64,000 nt of DNA, from positions 7,812,001-7,876,000 of the forward strand of contig NZ_JARUBP010000001.1 of assembly GCF_029626225.1 (NCBI RefSeq), in the 5' to 3' direction. Made by a program: the position numbers and the translations under genes. The DNA is from Asanoa sp. WMMD1127. Lineage in GTDB: Bacteria; Actinomycetota; Actinomycetes; Mycobacteriales; Micromonosporaceae. The notes below the pieces were generated by a model. That model did no database searches, was not told the DNA's origin, and was given only the letters and a program-made list of their open reading frames with translations. Below, in pieces: positions 44,001 to 53,107 of this stretch (position 1 is the stretch's first letter; every line of letters starts with the position of its first letter).

Positions 44001-45227
44001 GGAGCCGAGCCGGCGGGCCATCCCGCGGCGCAGCGGCGGCACGGCCGCCGTCAGCCGCAGCATCGTCCGGAAGCCGGCCCGACCGAGTGCGGTCGAGTGG
44101 GCGGCCTGCTCGGCGTTGCGCAGCGACTGCCGCACGGCCGCGAACCCGTAGCGGAGCATCTCGCGCTCGTAGCGCCCGATCGCGTCGACCAGTGGCCGTT
44201 CGCCGGCGCGGGCGGCGATCAGCTCGCGGCGGAGGAGGTCGGCGTCGCGCAGCGCGGTGTTCGCCCCGACACCGGCCATCGGCGTCATGTTGTGGATGGC
44301 GTCGCCGAGCAGGGTGACCCGGCCGGTCGGCCACGGGTCGACGGGCGCGGCGCTCCGCACCCGCAGCGCGTGGACGGTGGCCGGGTCGCTGCGCCCGACC
44401 AGGTGGTGGAAGGCCGGTGACCAGCCCGTCATCCGGTCCCGCACGACCTGCCGCAACGCCGCCCCGTCGAGCGTGGTCACGTCCGCCGGGAACCGGTCGG
44501 CCGCGTCGGAGAATCCCCAGATGGCGTGGTCGGCCGCGCCGGCGCCGCGCCAGACGGCGGTGAACAGCGAGCCGCGACCGCGCGGGACGACGAGGTTCGC
44601 CCGGTCGGTCAGGGCGGCGGGGAGGTCGGCGGCACTCGCCCCGTCGAGCGCGAACCGGCCCGCCACCGCGATCACGCCCGTGTCGACCCGGTGCGCGTGC
44701 GGGAGAAGCTGGCCGCGTACCCGCGAGTTCGCGCCGTCGGCGCCGACCAGGATGTCGGCGGTCGCCGTGCCGCCGTCCGCGAAGTGCGCCGTGACGCGGT
44801 CGCCGGTCAGCTCGTAGCGGGTGAGCTCGCGGCCGAGGTGCACCACGTCGTCGAGCCCGTCGAGGAGGACCTCCCGGAGCCGGATGCGGCTGACGCCGTA
44901 ATGCCGGTCCGGGGGCGCGGCGGCAGGGTCGTTGATCTCGTCGTCGGCGAGGCCGATCAGCTCGGTGGCCTGGTCGGTGAGGAAGCCGAAGCCGCCGTCG
45001 CCGACCGAGACGGTGTCGAGGAACGACTGCCAGCCGGCCGGCGGAAGGCAGTGGTGCATGGCGCCGGCCCCGGCGGGGTTGATGTGGATGCGGTAGCCCT
45101 GCAGCCAGTCGGTGCGCTCCCGGGTCCGCTCGTAGACGTCGACGGTGATGCCGGCCCGGCGCAGGCCGTGAGCGAGCGCGAGGCCGCCGAGGCCGCCGCC
45201 GACCACCGCTACGGAGAAGTTCGTCAT
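43998..45227 (-). CDS. FAD-dependent monooxygenase
   Basis: A 409-residue PHBH-fold flavoprotein monooxygenase. The FAD-binding motifs are VAVVGGGLGGLALAHGLR at the N-terminus, the DG motif GADGANSRVRGQLL, and the GD motif VTLLGDAIHNMTPMAGVGAN. It resembles aromatic hydroxylases of secondary metabolism and TetX-like proteins; substrate unknown. ATG 45227. The divergent TetR gene probably controls it. Confidence 0.88.
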   Translation of the reverse strand: MTNFSVAVVGGGLGGLALAHGLRRAGITVDVYERTRERTDWLQGYRIHINPAGAGAMHHCLPPAGWQSFLDTVSVGDGGFGFLTDQATELIGLADDEINDPAAAPPDRHYGVSRIRLREVLLDGLDDVVHLGRELTRYELTGDRVTAHFADGGTATADILVGADGANSRVRGQLLPHAHRVDTGVIAVAGRFALDGASAADLPAALTDRANLVVPRGRGSLFTAVWRGAGAADHAIWGFSDAADRFPADVTTLDGAALRQVVRDRMTGWSPAFHHLVGRSDPATVHALRVRSAAPVDPWPTGRVTLLGDAIHNMTPMAGVGANTALRDADLLRRELIAARAGERPLVDAIGRYEREMLRYGFAAVRQSLRNAEQAAHSTALGRAGFRTMLRLTAAVPPLRRGMARRLGS

Positions 45228-45258
45228 GCCCCCAGCGTCACTCGCCCGCATGACTCTG

Positions 45259-45278
45259 TCAACCATTTGTTTGATTGA
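45259..45278. promoter_or_regulatory. Palindromic operator candidate, tetR/monooxygenase
   Basis: TCAACCA-TTTGTT-TGATTGA is a 20-bp inverted repeat with one mismatch per arm in the 64-bp divergent region. It overlaps a possible tetR promoter (CTGTCA at 45256 and TACGAT at 45279, 17 bp apart) and the TTGACA of the opposite strand, so one bound repressor could block both genes. Confidence 0.6.
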
Positions 45279-45291
45279 TACGATCACCGGC

Positions 45292-45894
45292 ATGGTTGAG
45301 TCGCGTCCTCGCCGGTCGCCGGCCGGGCCCGAGCGCAAGCGGGACGCCGAGCGCACCCGGGAACGGATCCTCGACGCGGCGCTGGTGGAGTTCGGCGAGC
45401 ACGGCTTCGCCGGGGCCCGGGTGGGTGCGATCGCCCGCCGGGCCGGCGCCAACCAGCAGTTGATCTCCTACTACTTCGACGGCAAGGAAGGGCTCTACCG
45501 GGCGCTGGTGGAGCGCTGGCGGACGATCAGCGCCGGCGTCAACCAGGCCGACGCGCCGCTCGACGAGGTGCTGACCGCGTTCGCCGCGGTGGGCGAGGCG
45601 CAGCGGCACTGGGTCCGGCTGCTCGTCTGGCAGGCGCTGGAGGGCAACCAGGAGGAGGGCGGGTCCGCGTACCGCCGGATGATGGTCGACGACCTGCGCC
45701 GGCGGCAGGCCGCGGGCGAGGTCGCGGCGGACCTGGACCCGGCGTTCCTCCTGCTCGCCCTCTTCGGCGCGGCGCTGGCGCCGACCCTGCTGCGGCACTT
45801 CGCCGAGGACTTCACCGGACTGGCCGTCGATTCGCCGGAGTTCCGTGCCCGGTACGCCGACCAGCTGAAGCGCATCGTCGCCCGGCTGGGCTGA
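45292..45894 (+). CDS. TetR-family transcriptional regulator
   Basis: A 200-residue repressor with the helix-turn-helix at RILDAALVEFGEHGFAGARV and QQLISYYFDGKEGLYRALVE (residues about 27-72). The C-terminal domain begins WRTISAGVNQADAPLDEVL. No Shine-Dalgarno precedes ATG 45292; a promoter with TACGAT ending 7 nt upstream predicts a leaderless mRNA. It likely regulates itself and the divergent flavin monooxygenase. Confidence 0.9.
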   Translation: MVESRPRRSPAGPERKRDAERTRERILDAALVEFGEHGFAGARVGAIARRAGANQQLISYYFDGKEGLYRALVERWRTISAGVNQADAPLDEVLTAFAAVGEAQRHWVRLLVWQALEGNQEEGGSAYRRMMVDDLRRRQAAGEVAADLDPAFLLLALFGAALAPTLLRHFAEDFTGLAVDSPEFRARYADQLKRIVARLG

Positions 45895-45929
45895 CGATTC
45901 CGCCGCGGGGCGGCAGTCGACCGACCAGC

Positions 45930-46448
45930 ATGAGGCGTATGGGCGACGAGACGCCGAAGCAGCGGTGGGACCGCAACTTCAACGACCTGCTGCAGGAGCT
46001 GCGGGTCGCGCAGACCGGCGTCCAGATCCTGTTCGCCTTCCTGCTGACGCTGCCGTTCAGCAACGGCTTCCCGCGTACGACGGACTTCCAGCGCAACACC
46101 TATCTCGTGTCGCTGCTGGCCGCGGCCGGCGCCACGGCGCTGATCATAGCGCCGGTGGCGTTCCACCAGGGACTGTTCCGGCAGGGGCGCAAGCCGGAGC
46201 TGGTCCGCTTCGGCCACCGGATGGCCACGGCCGGGCTGACGTTCCTGTTGGTCTCGATCGTCAGCGCCGTGCTGCTGGTCACCGACTTCATCGCGTCGCG
46301 GACCGTCGCGCTGGTGCTCAGCGGCATCACCGCCCTCTTCCTCCTCACCTTCTGGGCCGTACTGCCCTGGGCGCGCCGCGACTGGGGTGAGCCGGACGAG
46401 ACTGAGGCGGAGATCACCCGACGCCGGGAGCACCCTGAGGAGTTCTAG
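45930..46448 (+). CDS. DUF6328-type membrane protein
   Basis: A 172-residue protein with four hydrophobic segments (VQILFAFLLTLPF; LVSLLAAAGATALIIAP; TAGLTFLLVSIVSAVLLV; VALVLSGITALFLLTFW) and short charged ends. The start RWDRNFNDLLQELRVAQTGV is typical of an actinobacterial small membrane family (I believe DUF6328) without known function. ATG 45930 or 45939. Confidence 0.75.
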   Translation: MRRMGDETPKQRWDRNFNDLLQELRVAQTGVQILFAFLLTLPFSNGFPRTTDFQRNTYLVSLLAAAGATALIIAPVAFHQGLFRQGRKPELVRFGHRMATAGLTFLLVSIVSAVLLVTDFIASRTVALVLSGITALFLLTFWAVLPWARRDWGEPDETEAEITRRREHPEEF

Positions 46449-46453
46449 AAACC

Positions 46454-46480
46454 TACCGATGGGTAACTAACCGGGGTACC
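46454..46480. promoter_or_regulatory. Nested palindromic motifs upstream of acyl-CoA dehydrogenase
   Basis: TACC-GATG-GGTA (46454-46465) overlaps a wider GGTA...TACC pair (46462-46480). It lies 42 bp before the acyl-CoA dehydrogenase start and is a plausible regulator site, for example for a fatty-acid-responsive TetR protein; the regulator is not identifiable here. Confidence 0.35.
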
Positions 46481-46521
46481 GTCAGAACCAGCACAGCCAA
46501 GCCCGACAAAAGGGGGAAGCC

Positions 46522-48495
46522 GTGACGACGACGCAGAACAGGCCGCCGGAGGCCGGCGGCGCCGACGGTGCCGGAGTCCTGCCGCAGGAGGCAGGGACGG
46601 TTTCCTACCAGGAGTCACGTGAGGTCGCCGAGGCGTCCCGCGAGACGGACTGGGCCAAGCCGAGCTTCGGCAAAGAGTTGTTCCTGGGCCGCCTGCGGCT
46701 CGACCTGATCGACCCGTGGCCGCAACCCGACCCGATCCGGGCCGCCAAGGGCGCGGAGTTCGTCAAGAAACTCAACGCGTACGTGCGCAGCGAGGTCGAC
46801 GGCGAGCGCATCGAACGCGAGGACCGGATCCCGGACGAGGTGTTCCACGGCCTGGCCCGGCTCGGCGCGTTCGGCATGAAGATCGACGAGAAGTACGGCG
46901 GCCTCGGCCTGACCAACCTCGACTACGCGCGCAGCCTGATGCTGGCCGGCTCGGTCAGCCCGGCGATCGGCGCGCTGCTGTCGGCGCACCAGTCGATCGG
47001 TGTGCCGCAGCCGCTCAAGCTGTTCGGCACCGCCGAGCAGAAACGCCGCTACCTGCCGCGACTGGCCGCCGGCGAGGTGTCCGCGTTCCTGCTCACCGAG
47101 CCCGACGTCGGCTCCGACCCGGCCCGTCTCGGCACGATCGCCGAGCCGGTCGAGGGCGGCTACAAGCTCAACGGCGTCAAGCTCTGGGCCACCAACGGCA
47201 CCGTCGCCACGCTGCTCGTGGTGATGGCGCGGGTGCCGAAGTCCGAGGGCCGGCGCGGCGGCATCACGGCGTTCGTCGTCGAGGGCGACTCGCCGGGCAT
47301 CACCATCGAGCGCCGCAACAGCTTCATGGGCCTGCGCGGCCTGGAAAACAGCGTGACCCGGTTCCACGACGTCTTCGTGCCGTCCGACCAGATGATCGGC
47401 GGCGAGGGCCGCGGCCTCAAGATCGCGCTGACCACGCTGAACACCGGCCGGCTGTCGCTGCCCGCGATGTGTGTCGGCGCCGGCAAGTGGTGCCTCAGCG
47501 TGGCCCGGCAGTGGTCCGCGGAGCGGGTCCAGTGGGGCCGGCCGGTCGGCGACCACGAGGCCATCGCGCAGAAGCTGGCCTTCATGGCGGCGACCACGTA
47601 CGGCATGGAGACCATGCTCAACCTCTGCTGCATGCTCGCCGACGACGACCGCAACGACATCCGCATCGAGGCGGCGCTGGTCAAGCTCTACGCGAGCGAG
47701 ATGGCGTGGAAGATCGCCGACGAGCTGGTGCAGGTACGCGGCGGTCGCGGCTACGAGTCCGCCTCGTCGATGGAGGCCCGCGGCGAACGCGCGGTCGCCA
47801 CCGAACAGATCCTCCGCGACCTGCGGATCAACCGGATCTTCGAGGGCTCGACCGAGATCATGCACCTCCTGATCGCCCGCGAGGCGGTCGACGCCCACCT
47901 CTCCGTGGCCGGCGACATCATCGACCCCAAGGCCGACCTGGGCCGCAAGGCCAAGGCGGGCGCCCGCGCCACGGCGTTCTACGCTCGCTGGCTCCCCGGC
48001 CTGACGGTGGGCAAGGGGCAGAACCCGTCGGCCTTCAACGAGTACGGCCCGTTGGCGCAGCACCTGCGCTTCGTCGAGCGGGCGGCGCGCAAGCTGGCCC
48101 GGTCGACGTTCTACGGCATGTCGCGCTGGCAGGCGCGGATGGAGGACCGCGAGGTCTTCCTCGGCCGCATCGTCGACATCGGGGCGGAGCTCTTCGCGAT
48201 GGCGGCGGTCTGCGTGCGGGCCAACGCCGAGCGGGAACTGCGGCCCGAGGGCATGGAGCTGGCGGACCTGTTCTGCAAGCAGGCCAAGGTACGCGCGGAG
48301 GCCCTGTTCACCGCCCTCTGGGACAACACGGACGCCATCGACGCGAAGGCGGCGAAGCGCATCCTCGACGGGCGCTACGCCTGGCTCGAGGAGGGCGTCG
48401 TGCACCCGGAGAGCGACCTGCCCTGGGTCGCCGCCTGGCAGCCGGGCCCGTCGACGACGGAAGACGTCCGGCGGCGGGTGCCACCGGCCGGCTGA
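46522..48495 (+). CDS. Acyl-CoA dehydrogenase, long (VLCAD/ACAD9-like)
   Basis: A 657-residue flavoenzyme performing the first oxidation of fatty-acid beta-oxidation. The canonical core shows FLLTEPDVGSDPARL (FAD/substrate), GITAFVVEGDSPG, and the base-bearing segment IFEGSTEIMHLL near residue 442. An extra C-terminal domain of about 170 residues makes it VLCAD-like rather than a 380-residue ACAD. GTG 46522 follows AGGGGGAAG. It stands alone, ended by a strong hairpin. Confidence 0.9.
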   Translation: MTTTQNRPPEAGGADGAGVLPQEAGTVSYQESREVAEASRETDWAKPSFGKELFLGRLRLDLIDPWPQPDPIRAAKGAEFVKKLNAYVRSEVDGERIEREDRIPDEVFHGLARLGAFGMKIDEKYGGLGLTNLDYARSLMLAGSVSPAIGALLSAHQSIGVPQPLKLFGTAEQKRRYLPRLAAGEVSAFLLTEPDVGSDPARLGTIAEPVEGGYKLNGVKLWATNGTVATLLVVMARVPKSEGRRGGITAFVVEGDSPGITIERRNSFMGLRGLENSVTRFHDVFVPSDQMIGGEGRGLKIALTTLNTGRLSLPAMCVGAGKWCLSVARQWSAERVQWGRPVGDHEAIAQKLAFMAATTYGMETMLNLCCMLADDDRNDIRIEAALVKLYASEMAWKIADELVQVRGGRGYESASSMEARGERAVATEQILRDLRINRIFEGSTEIMHLLIAREAVDAHLSVAGDIIDPKADLGRKAKAGARATAFYARWLPGLTVGKGQNPSAFNEYGPLAQHLRFVERAARKLARSTFYGMSRWQARMEDREVFLGRIVDIGAELFAMAAVCVRANAERELRPEGMELADLFCKQAKVRAEALFTALWDNTDAIDAKAAKRILDGRYAWLEEGVVHPESDLPWVAAWQPGPSTTEDVRRRVPPAG

Positions 48496-48508
48496 GGTTG
48501 CTGTCGGG

Positions 48509-48538
48509 GCGCGGCCCGGGCTTCGGCCCGGGCCGCGC
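48509..48538 (+). terminator. Terminator hairpin with TTCG loop
   Basis: Perfect 13-bp arms GCGCGGCCCGGGC and GCCCGGGCCGCGC flank a TTCG tetraloop, 14 bp after the acyl-CoA dehydrogenase stop and 22 bp before the end of the convergent DedA gene. It can act in both directions. Confidence 0.8.
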
Positions 48539-48559
48539 TGTGCTGTGCTGGGCTTGCCG

Positions 48560-49219
48560 TCAGTCGGAACGGCCGTCGAGGTGGCTGCCGGCGGCGACGG
48601 TCTCCTCGGCCGGGGTGCGGGGCGGCCGGCGGCGATGGCGCAGCCACTGGATCAGCTCGGCCAGGCCGGCCACGGCCAGCGCGATGCCGAAGCCGAGCGC
48701 GAGCCCGAGCAGCGGGCTGTCCTGGAAGGCGGAACCGCCCAGGAAGCCGAGCAGCGTCGTATAGGTCGCCCACGAGAAGCAGGCGATCGCGTCGAAGAAG
48801 GTGAACTTCCGCCGCGGATAGTCGATCGCCCCGGTCGTGAGGGTGATCGCCGTCCGCCCACCCGGGATGTAGCGGGCGATCACCAGCGCGACGCCGCCGT
48901 GTGCGAACAGCAGCTCGCGTACCCAGGCGAAGGTCTTGGCCCGCCGCGTGCCCTCGGGTATCCGCCTGATCACGTTCTCCCCGCCGGCCCGGCCGATCGC
49001 GTAGGAGATGTGGTCGCCGGCCATCGCCCCGGCCCCACCGGCGAGGATCACCAGAAGCACGTTGGGCTCGCCGCTGGCCGCGAAGACGCCCGCGGTGATC
49101 AGCGTGGCCTCACTGGGCACGATCGGCAGAAACGCGTCGAGAGCCGCCAACGCGAACACCACGCCGTAAACCCACGGCGACGTGATGAACGGATCAAGGA
49201 AGTCTAAGAAGCCATCCAT
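48560..49219 (-). CDS. DedA-family membrane protein
   Basis: A 219-residue membrane protein of the DedA/SNARE-associated family, which supports undecaprenyl-phosphate or phospholipid flipping. Characteristic are the re-entrant motif ALDAFLPIVPSEATLITAGV, the central GDHISYAIGR, and IARYIPGGRTAITLTTGAI, containing the conserved R-x-x-P-G-x-R. ATG 49219. It is preceded by a degraded region. Confidence 0.88.
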   Translation of the reverse strand: MDGFLDFLDPFITSPWVYGVVFALAALDAFLPIVPSEATLITAGVFAASGEPNVLLVILAGGAGAMAGDHISYAIGRAGGENVIRRIPEGTRRAKTFAWVRELLFAHGGVALVIARYIPGGRTAITLTTGAIDYPRRKFTFFDAIACFSWATYTTLLGFLGGSAFQDSPLLGLALGFGIALAVAGLAELIQWLRHRRRPPRTPAEETVAAGSHLDGRSD

Positions 49220-50170
49220 GAGAGAAGATCGCGTTGACAACAGACGTGATCTTCAAAGGGTAGCCGGGCCGGGTCGCTTCACCCAGCCGTACGCACCACG
49301 GTTGTCGCAGGTCAACAGTCCCCGCCGAGCACGGCGTCGGCCATGTAGTCGTTGTGTGAGCGGCCGTAGACGGTCCTGCTCCGCAGCAGATCATTCGGCC
49401 TGCTCCCGCGCGGCCAGACCGACCCGCCCGTCGCCCAGAGCCCGCGCCAGCGACCGGTCACCACCGCGTATGCGCACCTGATCGGATCCGCCGACCCGAT
49501 AGTGGCAGGCCTCGAGTCGGAGACCTGGATGGCGGCGCGCGAACGCCCCGTCGGCGAAGGCGTGGCGCAAGGCCGACTCGCGCACGAGGTGCTGGGGGTG
49601 GGGCGAGGCGGCCTGGGTCTCGAACCGCTGGAGCGGGCTCCGCCCCCGAGTCCTGCGCCGCACCGGCTCATTCTCTACGGGAAGTTGCTACTGGCCGCTG
49701 CTTAGCATCGTCCACACCGCGGAGTTTCAGCCAGGCCAGGCCGTCGAGCTCGACCCTGGGCCTCGATCCGCCACCGTCCGGCGCAGGCGAGCTGTTGTTG
49801 CACGGCGACGCCGCGGACGCGTGATGGTCCTCCTGACTGTCGACAACGTTTCCGCTCGCTCAGCTTTCGACGACCGCGCGCCATCTCGTCGTCGCCTGTC
49901 ACGACAGCACGGCTCAGTTTCTCGGGGACGACATCAGCGCCGAGCGCCAGCCCGACTCGTTCGAGACCGCCGTCGCGAAAGGATGTCGACGGCTTTCCCT
50001 CGCCTTCCTACCACCGCGCCGCCGCGGCCTAGACCGAAACCGAGCCACGGGCCCGAGATCGGGACGCAGCCATGCTCGCTGTGCCCGCGTCCGCCGGCTC
50101 CGCGCACCGATTAGGTTTTCGGGCCGCGTTCGTCTGTAGGTGTGTGATCCACTCACGGAAGGCTGACGCC
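49220..50170. other. 950-bp region without an intact gene
   Basis: No frame across this stretch has a plausible start, ribosome site and protein-like composition. Short protein-like pieces occur in different frames (minus strand 49391-49663; minus strand around 49315-49390; plus strand around 49905-49990, reading AQFLGDDISAERQPDSFETA), which suggests decayed genes. No inverted repeats or transposase motifs are visible. The promoter of the reductase gene must lie near its right end. Confidence 0.5.
49391..49663 (-). pseudogene. Gene remnant, unknown family
   Basis: About 90 residues of protein-like sequence (HLVRESALRHAFADGAFARR; GLRLEACHYRVGGSDQVRIR) end at a stop at 49391. In the next frame the sequence continues in a protein-like way to 49315 (LLRSRTVYGRSHNDYMADAV), consistent with a frameshift. 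I do not recognise the family. Confidence 0.35.
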
Positions 50171-50755
50171 ATGCGGAAACTGACTTACGCCATGAATGTG
50201 ACCCTCGACGGCTACATCGCCGCGCCCGGGGACGATCTCGGGTGGAGTGGGGGTGACGGGCCGGACTCGTCGCCGAACGACGAGTTCTTCCAGTTCTGGT
50301 CCGACCGGGTGGCGGCGACGGGGCTCGCGCTGTACGGGCGCAAGTTGTGGGAGGAGATGAGTTCCAGCTGGCCGACCGCCGACCAGCAGCCCGGCGTCAC
50401 ACCTGCGGCGGCCGAGTTCGCCCGGCGCTGGCGCGACATGCCCAAGGTGGTGTTCTCCTCGACGACCAGCACGGTCGACTGGAACACCCGCCTGGTCACC
50501 GGCGACGCGGTCGCGGAGATCAGCCGGCTCAAGGCCGAGGACGGCGGCCCCATGGACATCGGCGGCGCGACGCTCGCCGGGGCGGCCATGCGGGCCGGGC
50601 TGATCGACGAGTACCTCCTGGTCACCTCGCCGGTCCTGGTGGGCGGCGGCACGCCGTTCTTCACCGCGCTGGACAGTTGGGTGAACCTGACCCTGGCGGA
50701 GACCCGGACGTTTCCCGGCGGCATCCTGCTGACCCGCTACGAGACGAGGCGATGA
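50171..50755 (+). CDS. Dihydrofolate reductase-family (RibD C-terminal-like) protein
   Basis: A 194-residue protein with the DHFR/RibD_C fold: MRKLTYAMNVTLDGYIAAPG at the N-terminus, LYGRKLWEEMSSSWPTAD, PKVVFSSTTSTVDWNTRLV, DIGGATLAGAAMRAGLIDEY and the closing LTRYETRR. Members reduce unknown substrates with NADPH and are widespread in actinobacteria. It converges on the sigma factor gene with a 12-bp gap. Confidence 0.85.
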   Translation: MRKLTYAMNVTLDGYIAAPGDDLGWSGGDGPDSSPNDEFFQFWSDRVAATGLALYGRKLWEEMSSSWPTADQQPGVTPAAAEFARRWRDMPKVVFSSTTSTVDWNTRLVTGDAVAEISRLKAEDGGPMDIGGATLAGAAMRAGLIDEYLLVTSPVLVGGGTPFFTALDSWVNLTLAETRTFPGGILLTRYETRR

Positions 50756-50767
50756 GCACCCGGGCGA

Positions 50768-51772
50768 TCACAGCGTCGGGGGCAGCTCCAGCCAGGGTTT
50801 GTCGCCGGCGGCGAAGCCGGTGAGCTCGGCGATCTTCCCGTCGACGACGCGCAGGACCGCGATGGCGAACAGCCGGTGCTGCGCGTCGTCGGCGGTGCGC
50901 AGGTACAGCGCGGCGGCCGGCATGCGGTTGACCGTCGTCGCGATACCGCGCCAGTCGTTGTGGCCGCGCTGGAAGAGCCCACCAGAGACCCAGCCGTCCA
51001 CGGCGTCCTTCGCCGTGCTGACGGACGTGCCGGCGTCGGGCAGCATCGCGAAGCGCAGGTCGTCGCGCAGCAGGGAGGCCAACCCGTCGAGGTCGTTGCG
51101 CTCATGGGCGTCGATGTAGGCACGCACCACGCCGCGCTCCTCATTCGACACCTCGGGGCTGCGCCAGTCGAGGCGGCGGTCGGGCAGCCGCTCGCGCATC
51201 GTCACGCGGGCCCGCTGCAGTGCGCTGGTCACCGACGCGACGGTCAGCTCGAGGGCGCCGGCGGCCTGCGACGCCGGCCAGCCGAGGACGTCGCGCAGGA
51301 TGAACACCGCCCGTTGCCGGGGCGGCAGGTGCTGGACGGCGACGATGAACGCCAGCTCGATCGTCTCCCGGGCCACCACCGCTTCCTGCGGGTCCTCGGG
51401 AAGCATCCGGTCGGGGTACGGCTGCAGGTACAGCACCTCGGAGATGGAGTCCGACAGCGCGGACGGCACGGGCGTGCGGTCGTTGCGCTTCGCCAGGAAG
51501 TCGAGGCAGGCGTTCGTCGCGATCCGGTGCAGCCAGGTCCGCAGCGCGGCGTGGCCCTTGAACGACTCCCGCTTGTGCCACGCCCGCAGGAACGTCTCCT
51601 GCGTCATGTCCTGGGCGTCCGCGTAGTTCGCGAGCATCCGGTAGCAGTGCACCTGCAGCTCACGCCGGTGGCGCTCGGTGACGAGCGCGAACCGCGCCGG
51701 GTCGCCTGAGCGAACCGCCGCGATGAACGTGGCCTCGTCGGCGCCCAGCGGTCGAGCGTCGGTCATGGTCAT
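50768..51772 (-). CDS. ECF-type sigma factor with C-terminal SnoaL-like domain (SigG-like)
   Basis: A 334-residue sigma-70 family factor. Region 2 is YADAQDMTQETFLRAWHKRE, region 4 contains LPPRQRAVFILRDVLGWPAS followed by LELTVASVTSALQRARVTM, and residues 210-334 form a SnoaL/NTF2-like domain (VVRAYIDAHERNDLDGLASL). In the ECF41/ECF56 types such a C-terminal extension replaces an anti-sigma factor. ATG 51772 has AAGGA just upstream; ATG 51766 is an alternative. Confidence 0.9.
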   Translation of the reverse strand: MTMTDARPLGADEATFIAAVRSGDPARFALVTERHRRELQVHCYRMLANYADAQDMTQETFLRAWHKRESFKGHAALRTWLHRIATNACLDFLAKRNDRTPVPSALSDSISEVLYLQPYPDRMLPEDPQEAVVARETIELAFIVAVQHLPPRQRAVFILRDVLGWPASQAAGALELTVASVTSALQRARVTMRERLPDRRLDWRSPEVSNEERGVVRAYIDAHERNDLDGLASLLRDDLRFAMLPDAGTSVSTAKDAVDGWVSGGLFQRGHNDWRGIATTVNRMPAAALYLRTADDAQHRLFAIAVLRVVDGKIAELTGFAAGDKPWLELPPTL

Positions 51773-51858
51773 TGATCCTTCCACCGGTGCCAGGGGCTAC
51801 GACAACTGACGACGCGGCGGAGGATTTCTGATCGGTGAGCCAGGTCACGCCCGGCAGG

Positions 51859-53043
51859 TCAGATGCGCGGAGCGGGCGACCACCGGGAGACGACCGCGTG
51901 GTGGCGGTGCTCCTCCAACTGACCTGCCGCGTCGGCTCGGGTCCAATGCCAGACGAGGACCGGCCGCTCCGCGGGCGCCGACGCCAGGCCCGTCGCGCGC
52001 ATGTCGCGGGCCGGCGGGCCGGCCGGCGACACCGGCACCGGGAGGCGACGGCGGGCGCCGGGCAGGACGGCCGGGCGGCGGCGGGCGGCAATGTCCTCCA
52101 CCCAGCCGAACGCCGCCACCGCGAGCGCCACCAGCAGCGCCACGCAGACCAGCCGCACAGCGACCCGGTCGGGCTGCAGGCCCTCGTACCCCAGCGGGGC
52201 CGCGACCCACGCCACCAGGATGACGATCGGCATGTGCCACAGGTAGATGGTCAGGGCGCGGGAGTTCAGCATCGTGACCAGGCGGTCGAACGGCCGCCAG
52301 CGGGTGATCCAGTCGGCGCTCGCCGGCAGGAAGCCGAGCGCCACCAGGATCACGCCGGCGGACCAGAGGGCGTTGCCCAGCGGGATGTCGTTGAGGTCGT
52401 AGCCGCGGAAGCCCGGATGGGTCAGGATCCACGCCAGGCCCGCGCCGGCGAGCACCGCCGCCGCACCCGTCAGCAACGGGCGTGACCAGCGGCGCAGGAG
52501 GCCGTCGTGGTGGGCGAAGCCGAGCAGCCAGGCGCCGAGGTAGAGGCCGAAGTCGCGTAGGACCGGTGGGCCGGACAGCAGGCCGACCTCGAAGACGGCC
52601 AGCAGCAGGTACGGCGCCACGAGCATCGGGATGGGGAAACGGCGGAAGGCCCACAGCGCGAGTGGGGAGACGAGCACGAACCACAGGTAGTCGCGCAGGT
52701 ACCAGATCGTGCTCAGCGCCAGCGCGCCCCAGTGGTTGGCCGGCGGGTCGGCCAGCGGGACCACCCACAGCAGCGACTTCCAGTGCGCGTCCAGGCCCGT
52801 CAGCCACATCGCCGGCACGAAGACCGCCGCCAGCACCCACAGCGACGGCAGCAGGCGGCGCAGGCGGCGGCCGACCGCGCCCACGCCGGAACGGTCCAAA
52901 GAGGACGCCATCAGTGAGCCGCCGAGGGCGAACATCACCGACATCGCGGGTACGAAGGACAGCAGCGTCCAGCCGGACGTGTGGTAGACGACGACCCGCG
53001 CGATGGCCACCGCGCGCAGCAGGTCGATGTAACGGTTCCGCAT
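51859..53043 (-). CDS. Acyltransferase-3 family membrane protein
   Basis: A 394-residue inner-membrane protein with about ten spans. The family start RNRYIDLLRAVAIARVVVYH places the catalytic His in the first helix, and LALSTIWYLRDYLWFVLVSP is typical of the OafA/WecH group that O-acylates sugars or lipids. ATG 53043 is chosen; TTG 53079 and GTG 53073 are alternatives. The C-terminal 70 residues are cytoplasmic and Arg/Pro-rich. Confidence 0.85.
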   Translation of the reverse strand: MRNRYIDLLRAVAIARVVVYHTSGWTLLSFVPAMSVMFALGGSLMASSLDRSGVGAVGRRLRRLLPSLWVLAAVFVPAMWLTGLDAHWKSLLWVVPLADPPANHWGALALSTIWYLRDYLWFVLVSPLALWAFRRFPIPMLVAPYLLLAVFEVGLLSGPPVLRDFGLYLGAWLLGFAHHDGLLRRWSRPLLTGAAAVLAGAGLAWILTHPGFRGYDLNDIPLGNALWSAGVILVALGFLPASADWITRWRPFDRLVTMLNSRALTIYLWHMPIVILVAWVAAPLGYEGLQPDRVAVRLVCVALLVALAVAAFGWVEDIAARRRPAVLPGARRRLPVPVSPAGPPARDMRATGLASAPAERPVLVWHWTRADAAGQLEEHRHHAVVSRWSPAPRI

Positions 53044-53107
53044 CGGGTCAAGCCGTACCCCGACGTCTTTCACGATCAAACCTCAGTGGCCGGTGAGCAA
53101 TCCCACA

